Positions 58,512-64,000 of a stretch of DNA of 64,000 nucleotides are shown one piece after another (the stretch's first letter is position 1; every line of letters starts with the position of its first letter). The stretch is taken from contig JAIVLN010000002.1 in NCBI GenBank assembly GCA_020524245.1, positions 124,001 through 188,000 on the forward strand, read 5' to 3'. The stretch is from Rossellomorea aquimaris. GTDB taxonomy: Bacteria; Bacillota; Bacilli; Bacillales; Fictibacillaceae. The notes beneath the pieces were generated by a model, which worked only from the letters and a program-made list of their open reading frames with translations, was not told the DNA's origin and made no database searches. Made by a program: the position numbers and the translations under genes.

Positions 58512-59018
58512 TTATACGTTTCTTGAATAGCGGACCGATATGTACTCTTCATCTTCTTTATTTGCATAGCCAGCTTGCTCCGAGTCGTATAGAAATCCTT
58601 TTGCCCTATAAAATGGAATGCCTTTTTCGTTCCCTTTTTGAACAGAAACCCATTGTGTGCGTGCACCAAATTCCTTCTGTTGAGCGGTTATCGCTTCTAA
58701 TAATTTCGTTCCGACACCTTCCCCTCTTCGGTCCGGGTCCATATAAAGCACATACACTTCCCCGGCGTCGTCTCCTGTCATGCCTCCGCCACCAGCTCCA
58801 ACTACTTCACCGTCATCTATGGCTACAAAATAACCACCCCAGTCTTTAGTCGAAGTGCTCACCTCTTTCAACACCCGATCTGGGTTATAAAATTCCTCTA
58901 TCACACGTTCGATGTATTCTTTCGTATAAAGATCTTCGTAGGTCGCCCATTGGCCCGCCGTACAAACTCGAATGATGCCATTTACATGAGATTTGTCTGC
59001 TTTTTGAATTGTGATCAT
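58512..59018 (-). CDS. GNAT-family N-acetyltransferase
   Basis: 168 aa. GNAT fold: TIQKADKSHVNGIIRVCTAG opening, acetyl-CoA loop YMDPDRRGEGVGTKLLEAI, and the IPFYRAKGFLYDSEQAGYAN close. WGGYFVAIDDGEVVGAGGGG is the central strand pair. Acceptor unknown. AAAAGGGG precedes the ATG. Confidence 0.9.
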   Translation of the reverse strand: MITIQKADKSHVNGIIRVCTAGQWATYEDLYTKEYIERVIEEFYNPDRVLKEVSTSTKDWGGYFVAIDDGEVVGAGGGGMTGDDAGEVYVLYMDPDRRGEGVGTKLLEAITAQQKEFGARTQWVSVQKGNEKGIPFYRAKGFLYDSEQAGYANKEDEEYISVRYSRNV

Positions 59019-59106
59019 CTCTTTGGTCCCCTTTTATCTGTAAAATTGCTGCAAACAACTCTTTTCTTCGACTATCAGATTACATTTCCTTCCCATTTTG
59101 TCATCT

Positions 59107-59246
59107 AATTTGAAATTATAGCTCAGATTTGAGATTTATAGCTCAGAATTTAAAATTATAGACCAGATTTGGAAATTATAGCCCAGATTTGAGAATTATA
59201 GCCCAAATTTCAGATTTATAGCTCAGTTTCAGAAAATATAGCTCAA
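59107..59246. repeat. Seven 20-bp intergenic tandem repeats
   Basis: Seven contiguous 20-base units with consensus close to ATTTGAGATTATAGCTCAG, starting at 59107, 59127, 59147, 59167, 59187, 59207 and 59227. Positions ATAG and C(T/C)CA are nearly invariant; the rest varies. Twenty bases is close to two helical turns, so each unit shows the same DNA face. The units do not match the 51-bp array at 15 kb. The array lies between a GNAT gene and the terminator of hom. Confidence 0.9.
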
Positions 59247-59249
59247 ATA

Positions 59250-59281
59250 GAAAAAACACTCATCTGAAAATGAGTGTTTCT
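59250..59281 (-). terminator. Terminator of the metX-metY-hom operon
   Basis: Minus strand: AAACACTCAT, TTTCAG, ATGAGTGTTTTTT. Confidence 0.8.
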
Positions 59282-59286
59282 CCGCA

Positions 59287-60522
59287 TTATGCCGTTACCG
59301 AAGCCTTTCGAACGTCGGAAGGAAAGGTTCCGGAAATCGGATAGGCGACCAGTCCAGGTGATTGCTCAACGATTTGCTCAACAGCAATTGGTTTCGCCGT
59401 AACGACCTTCACCGAATGCAACTGACCATTGATCTGCAATGTATGGTCGATTTCCACCTTCCCAGGGACTGTCGTTTTACAGCTCCCGATCAGAAGATAG
59501 GTTTGCTCCAGCTCAAGCGACCTTATATGGAGTTCTACTTTTTCAGGTAAAACAGGATCTTGAACGTTACGCCCCACGTTTACCAGATCTTCAACTACCG
59601 CACTCGCGGTAGGGAATTTCCCCGCGCCAGGTCCTTGGAGCTTCAACTGTCCGACGAGATCTCCCGTAATGACGAGGGCGTTGTCGACCCCTTCGACAGA
59701 AAAAAGCGGATGATCTTCTGCCACCAGTTTCGGTTCTACCCCGAGCGTCAACTTTCCTTCCTGCAACTCGAGCGATGCGATGTGCTTCAATCGGAATCCA
59801 AGTGCTTCCGCCACTTGGAGATCTTTTAATGAAACGTGTCGGATTCCTTTGCGCTCCAACTTATCCCAATTAAACCGAACACCATACAACAACTCCGCAA
59901 GGATCACGGTTTTAAAAAAAGCGTCATGTCCATCCATGTCGTTGGACGGATCAGCCTCCGCATACCCCGCTTCCTGTGCCGCTGCCAACGCATCTGAAAA
60001 AGAACGACCATTTTCACGTATTTCGGTCAAGATGTAGTTAGAGGTTCCGTTCAAAATCGCTTCGATCTTCAACACCTGGTTAACTTGGAGAAGCTGCTTC
60101 AACGTGCCAATCACCGGGATTCCGCCTGCGACAGCCGCTTCAAAGGACACCTCTACTCCATGGACTGCTGCCAGCTTTTTCAACTCATGCCCTTTATGTG
60201 CGAACAACTCTTTGTTGGCGGTGACAACATGGCAACCTTTTTCAATGACGCGTTTCAAGTACGTATATCCCGGCTCCACTCCGACGATCGCTTCTACCAC
60301 AATATCCAAATCCGGGATGTGAAGAATCTCCTCGAAGTTCGATGTCACCAGTACGTCCTCATCAACCTCACGAGATTTCGTTTCATCCTGGATCAGTACT
60401 CCGGCAACCTCCACCTCTTTTCCAAAAATCGTCCGGAACCGCTCTTGCTGTTTTTGGATAATCTCATAAACACCGCTTCCAACCGTTCCGAAACCGAGTA
60501 ACGCTATTTTCAATTTGGCCAA
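59287..60522 (-). CDS. hom: Homoserine dehydrogenase
   Basis: About 411 aa; reduces aspartate semialdehyde to homoserine with NAD(P)H. The N-terminal Rossmann loop is IALLGFGTVGSGVYEII. The catalytic domain has GHVVTANKELFAHKG and the block LNGTSNYILTEI followed by AQEAGYAEADPSNDMDGHDA. The C-terminal part (HIRSLELEQTYLLIG onward) is an ACT-like regulatory domain. The TTG start at 60522 follows AAAGGAGGT. It is third in the SAM-controlled metX-metY-hom operon, separate from thrC/thrB, which points to methionine supply. A second hom for threonine may exist elsewhere. Confidence 0.94.
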   Translation of the reverse strand: MAKLKIALLGFGTVGSGVYEIIQKQQERFRTIFGKEVEVAGVLIQDETKSREVDEDVLVTSNFEEILHIPDLDIVVEAIVGVEPGYTYLKRVIEKGCHVVTANKELFAHKGHELKKLAAVHGVEVSFEAAVAGGIPVIGTLKQLLQVNQVLKIEAILNGTSNYILTEIRENGRSFSDALAAAQEAGYAEADPSNDMDGHDAFFKTVILAELLYGVRFNWDKLERKGIRHVSLKDLQVAEALGFRLKHIASLELQEGKLTLGVEPKLVAEDHPLFSVEGVDNALVITGDLVGQLKLQGPGAGKFPTASAVVEDLVNVGRNVQDPVLPEKVELHIRSLELEQTYLLIGSCKTTVPGKVEIDHTLQINGQLHSVKVVTAKPIAVEQIVEQSPGLVAYPISGTFPSDVRKASVTA

Positions 60523-60635
60523 CTTTTTACCTCCTTTTCTCAAACTGCAATGAACCTGACCACCATAACTACCAACACCAGAACGAGAAAACTTCGAACA
60601 TCCATAAGTGGTATGCGTTCTTTTTTCATAAAAGT

Positions 60636-61955
60636 TTAGCCGACCACTTTCGTGTTGAAAGAGGAGAAGCCTGTCGCAACCTCAATCGCCTGCTCAAGGT
60701 CTTCGATCAGATCTTCGACGTTCTCGATGCCGACCGACAAACGGACGAGATCTTCCGTCACACCTGAATCTTTCAACTGTTCCGGCGACAACTGCTGGTG
60801 CGTCGTACTTGCCGGATGGATGATCAAGCTCTTCGCGTCACCAACATTGGCGACATGGGACCAAAGGGCAACACTGTTGATGACCGCTGATCCTGAATCC
60901 CTTCCACCCTGGATGCCGAACACGACAATCGAGCCTGCTCCTTTCGGCAAGTACTTTTTCGCCAGTTCATGGGATGGGTGGTTTAACTTCTCCGGATACA
61001 ACACCCATTTGACCGCCGGATGGTTTTCCAAGTACTCCACCACTTTACGGGTATTGGCGATGTGCTCCTTGATCCGAACGTGCAAGGTCTCCAAACCGAG
61101 CGCGATCTGGAACGCATTGTATGGACTGATGGATGGCCCTGTATCACGTAAAAGCTGTACGCGCGCCTTCACGATGAAAGCCGCTTCAGGCAACGCTTCC
61201 GAATAGACAATGCCGTGATAGCTGTGATCCGGCTCTGTAAAACCAGGAAACTTCGGCGAGTTCCAGTCGAACTTTCCGGCGTCGACGATGATTCCTCCGA
61301 GCGATGTACCATTTCCTCCTAGCCATTTCGTCGCAGAATGGATGACGATATCCGCGCCGTGATCGATCGGTCGCGAGAGATACGGTGTTGCGAACGTGTT
61401 GTCAACGATCAACGGAATACCAGCGTCATGGGCGACTTTCGCAACCGCTTCGATATCCAATACGTGAAGTCCCGGATTCCCAATCGTCTCTGCGAATATC
61501 GCCTTTGTTTTCGGTGTGATCGCTCTTCTAAAGTTCTCTGGATCCTTCGGGTCGACGAAATGCGTCTTGATGCCGTGCTTCGGTAGCGTCGTCGCAAACA
61601 AGTTATACGTCCCACCGTAAAGGGTGGATGCAGAAACGATTTCATCCCCCGCTTCTGCGATATTGAAGATGGCCGTTGAAATTGCCGCCATTCCGCTGGC
61701 CAGCGCCAAAGCGCCGATACCGCCTTCAAGTTGCGCCACCCGCTCTTCCACCGTCGTCACCGTCGGATTATGGATCCGCGAGTAGATGTAGCCTTCTTCT
61801 TTTAACGCGAATAGATCCGCTGCATGATCCGTATTTTCGAACCTATATGCGTTCGATTGATAGATCGGTAACGCTCTCGCACCTGTCACCGGATCAGCCT
61901 GCAGACCACCATGTACCCCGATTGTTTCTAAACGATAGTTTTTATTTTCACTCAT
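60636..61955 (-). CDS. metY: O-acetylhomoserine sulfhydrylase (MetY type)
   Basis: 439-aa PLP enzyme making homocysteine from O-acetylhomoserine and sulfide. Family features: [37 protein letters not shown], and PLP-binding Lys in [20 protein letters not shown]. The length of about 430-440 aa and the HGG start separate MetY from the shorter cystathionine gamma-synthases. It follows metX by 19 bp, giving direct sulfhydrylation. Confidence 0.94.
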   Translation of the reverse strand: MSENKNYRLETIGVHGGLQADPVTGARALPIYQSNAYRFENTDHAADLFALKEEGYIYSRIHNPTVTTVEERVAQLEGGIGALALASGMAAISTAIFNIAEAGDEIVSASTLYGGTYNLFATTLPKHGIKTHFVDPKDPENFRRAITPKTKAIFAETIGNPGLHVLDIEAVAKVAHDAGIPLIVDNTFATPYLSRPIDHGADIVIHSATKWLGGNGTSLGGIIVDAGKFDWNSPKFPGFTEPDHSYHGIVYSEALPEAAFIVKARVQLLRDTGPSISPYNAFQIALGLETLHVRIKEHIANTRKVVEYLENHPAVKWVLYPEKLNHPSHELAKKYLPKGAGSIVVFGIQGGRDSGSAVINSVALWSHVANVGDAKSLIIHPASTTHQQLSPEQLKDSGVTEDLVRLSVGIENVEDLIEDLEQAIEVATGFSSFNTKVVG

Positions 61956-61974
61956 CTGAACCTCTCCTTTACAT

Positions 61975-63042
61975 TTATGCTTGTTTTTGTTGAATCAACG
62001 TGTCGAGCTCAGTCAACTTTTCCTGGATGAACCAGCCCCATTTTTCAAATTCGACGAGAAAGCCGTCATGACCGAATTTTGATTTCACCTCATAAAACTC
62101 TGCGTATCCTCCTTCTTGCTGTATCGCTGAAATGAAGTCAGCCAATACTTCCGGTGGATAGACAAGATCTCGGGTGAATCCGACCCCGAACACCGGAACC
62201 TGAAAACCGTGAATCACTTGCTCGAGGCCCCCTCTTCCCCGTCCGATGTCATGAGTGTTCATCGCGTCGAGCAGCGTCAAATAACTGTCTTTGTTGAATC
62301 GTTCCAGCAACTTTTCCCCTTGATAACTTAAGTAAGAAGCGATTTCGTACGATGGAATTCCATCTTCTTCAATGCGCTGGGTCCGGTTGAACCGCTCATT
62401 GAAGAGCACATCCGATCGATAGGTCATCATACCGATCATACGGGCGATGCTCAAGCCCTGATCTCCCCCGTTCCGGATCGCTTCACCGGAAATATGGTTG
62501 AAGGCGATACCGTAATCGCTTAAGGTCGGCGTCACAGCAATCGGAAACAGCGCATCCACGAACTCCGGATACATCAGTCCCCACTCAAGGACCTGCATAC
62601 CTCCGAGCGAACCGCCCATCACTGCCTTCAACCGCTTGAACCCTAAGATTTTCAAAGCGATGTATTGAACTTCGACGAGATCCCGGACTGTGAGACGCGG
62701 AAACTGCTCACCGTATGGCTTCCCTGTTTTCGGATCAGTTGACTGAGGACCCGTCGACCCGTTGCACCCACCGAGTACATTGAAGGTGATGAGCTGATAC
62801 TCCGTTGTGTCGATATAGCCGCCTTCCTCAATCAATCTTCTCCACCAGCCGGGTTCATTCGCTGTTCCGACAGTCAGATGTTGACCGGTCAGCGCGTGGC
62901 ATACAAGAATTGCTGGGGCATCCCGTGGTCCGCACCGCTCATAAGCGAGTTCCACCTCCACCAGGCTCTCACCCGATTCAAGCGTAAAGTTCGGAATCTG
63001 CACGATGCCCGTTTTGTAAAAGTTCTTCTGGCTACTCACCAA
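61975..63042 (-). CDS. metX: Homoserine O-acetyltransferase
   Basis: 355-aa alpha/beta-hydrolase-fold enzyme that acetylates homoserine with acetyl-CoA. Motifs: YERCGPRDAPAILVCHALTG, NVLGGCNGSTGPQSTDPKTG (family signature), nucleophile Ser in VMGGSLGGMQVLEW, and catalytic Asp and His in FTRDLVYPPE and FGHDGFLVEF. First gene after a SAM-I riboswitch. The start is TTG 63042 or GTG 63039; AAAGGGGG serves either. Confidence 0.95.
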   Translation of the reverse strand: MVSSQKNFYKTGIVQIPNFTLESGESLVEVELAYERCGPRDAPAILVCHALTGQHLTVGTANEPGWWRRLIEEGGYIDTTEYQLITFNVLGGCNGSTGPQSTDPKTGKPYGEQFPRLTVRDLVEVQYIALKILGFKRLKAVMGGSLGGMQVLEWGLMYPEFVDALFPIAVTPTLSDYGIAFNHISGEAIRNGGDQGLSIARMIGMMTYRSDVLFNERFNRTQRIEEDGIPSYEIASYLSYQGEKLLERFNKDSYLTLLDAMNTHDIGRGRGGLEQVIHGFQVPVFGVGFTRDLVYPPEVLADFISAIQQEGGYAEFYEVKSKFGHDGFLVEFEKWGWFIQEKLTELDTLIQQKQA

Positions 63043-63088
63043 ATCGATCCCCCTTTGTATCAGATTGATTTATGAAGATTCGAGAAAC

Positions 63089-63256
63089 GTAAAAAGCCCC
63101 TCTGTATAGACAGAGAGGCAAAGTTAGCGAATTTGTCTCTCTCATCTCCCAAAGCGCATAAACGCCTTGCAGGATTTGGCACCATTTCAAACGTGACGTA
63201 CGTTTGACGGTTGCCGGGCTTCATCGGGCCAGTCCCTCTGCCTCTCTTGATAAGAG
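63089..63256 (-). promoter_or_regulatory. SAM-I (S-box) riboswitch with terminator
   Basis: Minus-strand S-box blocks: CTCTTATCAAGAG, GGCAGAGGGACTGGCCCGAT, GAAGCCCGGCAACC, AATGGTGCCAAATCC and GGGAGATGAGAG. The expression platform is the terminator GCCTCTCTG, CTATA, CAGAGGGGC, TTTTT (63091-63119). When SAM is high the terminator forms and metX-metY-hom are off. Confidence 0.96.
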
Positions 63257-63289
63257 CTTGCATATGAAATTAAGTTTTAAATTATCTGA

Positions 63290-63318
63290 ATCTTAGCACG
63301 GCGATTTCAGCGTGTCAA
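63290..63318 (-). promoter_or_regulatory. Sigma-A promoter of the S-box met operon
   Basis: Minus strand TTGACA (63313-63318), 17-bp spacer, TAAGAT (63290-63295), about 34 bp before the S-box. Confidence 0.8.
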
Positions 63319-63393
63319 CATCCAGATTTCAATTTTCCGAGTTGTACATCTATTCCTATTCAGTGTATGGCGAAAAAGTTCCAGCAAATTTTA

Positions 63394-63954
63394 TTAGACG
63401 GATTCTTTCTTCGGAACGATCGCACCCTTCTTGGAATGTAACGTCGTAATGAACCCGTCCAGCACCTCGTTGCTATAGACGAACCCTTTTCTTTTATAAA
63501 ATTCGAGGGCCTTATCATTGCCGTTGGAAACGAACACGAAGTAGTCCTCTACTTCCCGGTAGCTGTCGAGCCATTCCATCGACATGTTGAAAAGCTTGGA
63601 GCCGATGCCGAGATCGCGGTACCCTTCATCGATGTAGAAGTTCGCCAAGCAGCCCACTTCTTCTCCCGCCACCGTATCCAGGTCGAAGAAAGTAGCGAAA
63701 TCCATGTCGTACGTTTCCTTTGGAGCAATGTTGGAATAGACGTAAGCTACCGCTTTGCCGTCGATTTTCGCCACCACGGTAAAGTTATGCGTAGACCGCT
63801 GTACGGCCGGTATCATCCGCGATTCGAAGCTCATTGAGTCGAACAGCTCCGGTCGGAAATGCGCCATCGACTTCTGGAACTTCATCAATTTGTTGCAAAG
63901 CTCCCTGCAGCATTCAATTTCGTCATCTTTGACGATTTCGTATGTAATTTCCAC
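63394..63954 (-). CDS. GNAT-family N-acetyltransferase
   Basis: About 186 aa. GNAT fold with acetyl-CoA loop YIDEGYRDLGIGSKLFNMSM and closing ALEFYKRKGFVYSNEVLDGF. An N-terminal part with several Cys (DEIECCRELCNKLMKFQKS) is unusual. Acceptor unknown. The GTG at 63954 has AAGGAG 8 bp upstream; the GTG at 63963 lies too close to it. Confidence 0.88.
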   Translation of the reverse strand: MEITYEIVKDDEIECCRELCNKLMKFQKSMAHFRPELFDSMSFESRMIPAVQRSTHNFTVVAKIDGKAVAYVYSNIAPKETYDMDFATFFDLDTVAGEEVGCLANFYIDEGYRDLGIGSKLFNMSMEWLDSYREVEDYFVFVSNGNDKALEFYKRKGFVYSNEVLDGFITTLHSKKGAIVPKKESV

Positions 63955-64000
63955 TTGATTCACTCCTTTTTCAGCTCAAAACCTCCACTTTGCGGTCGGT

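Noticed and set aside
59107-59246. CRISPR-like array
   Set aside because: 20-bp units without spacers; degenerate tandem repeat.

Overview
The window reads as chromosome of an endospore-forming Bacillaceae species of the Firmicutes with moderate-to-low GC. The evidence is an alpha/beta-type small acid-soluble spore protein with a sigma-G-like promoter, ComK, an AppD/AppF peptide permease in the B. subtilis gene order, RsbR-type stressosome proteins, a spore-type LysM-GH18 hydrolase, strong AGGAGG ribosome binding sites, and SAM-I, glycine and c-di-AMP riboswitches of the Bacillus type. It is mostly ordinary housekeeping and accessory chromosome. I see no prophage, insertion sequence, CRISPR array or rRNA. 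There is one tRNA gene (Gln).

Layout. 1-3.6 kb: start of an app oligopeptide ABC operon running off the left edge, an MFS exporter and a small acidic lipoprotein. 3.7-8.9 kb: a YoaE-like molybdopterin oxidoreductase, a spore SASP, small proteins, an SRPBCC protein, an arylamine N-acetyltransferase and a helical-repeat protein. 8.9-15.1 kb: amidase, a DUF2339 membrane protein, an alpha/beta-hydrolase gene broken by one in-frame stop, and a cre-controlled alpha-glucosidase. 15.1-15.4 kb: five 51-bp tandem repeats. 15.4-21.3 kb: a DUF899-glyoxalase fusion, a deaminase, a glycine-riboswitch operon (sdaAB-sdaAA-HesB-like), an old yellow enzyme and tRNA-Gln. 21.4-31.6 kb: many small membrane proteins, lipoproteins and enzymes, an RsbR paralogue, an M29 aminopeptidase and comK. 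31.7-36 kb: a TipA-type regulator with its MerR-type promoter, a holin-like small peptide, a Fur-controlled flavodoxin and a flavin amine oxidase. 36-38.4 kb: c-di-AMP riboswitch, ktrA, a collapsed ktrB remnant and a divergent STAS protein. 38.4-44.3 kb: MBL hydrolase, carbonic anhydrase, LOG-family protein, a PAS-GGDEF diguanylate cyclase and bioY-bioB under a BirA-type operator. 44.4-51.9 kb: two LysM hydrolases, two MFS exporters, a nucleotidyltransferase, a PNPOx-like protein and an Asp/Glu racemase. 51.9-55.6 kb: a glycerate module (cdaR-type regulator, glycerate kinase, GntP permease). 56-59.3 kb: membrane hydrolase, two GNATs, a serine hydrolase, a DUF1540 protein, an unassigned perfect Fur box and seven 20-bp tandem repeats. 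59.3-63.3 kb: SAM-I riboswitch, metX, metY and hom, the homocysteine arm of methionine synthesis, then a GNAT.

The points most worth checking are these. (1) A glycine riboswitch drives a serine dehydratase whose beta subunit lacks its ACT domain, with a HesB/IscA-like gene overlapping the alpha subunit gene. (2) A c-di-AMP riboswitch and intact ktrA are followed by a ktrB reduced to 98 codons and coupled to an RsbR-like protein that has lost both phospho-threonine positions. (3) A single TAA interrupts a hydrolase gene whose frame is otherwise intact and coupled to the next gene. (4) There are two unrelated intergenic tandem-repeat arrays. (5) A perfect Fur box has no evident target. Nothing here can be claimed as an undescribed defence or mobile system from sequence alone.
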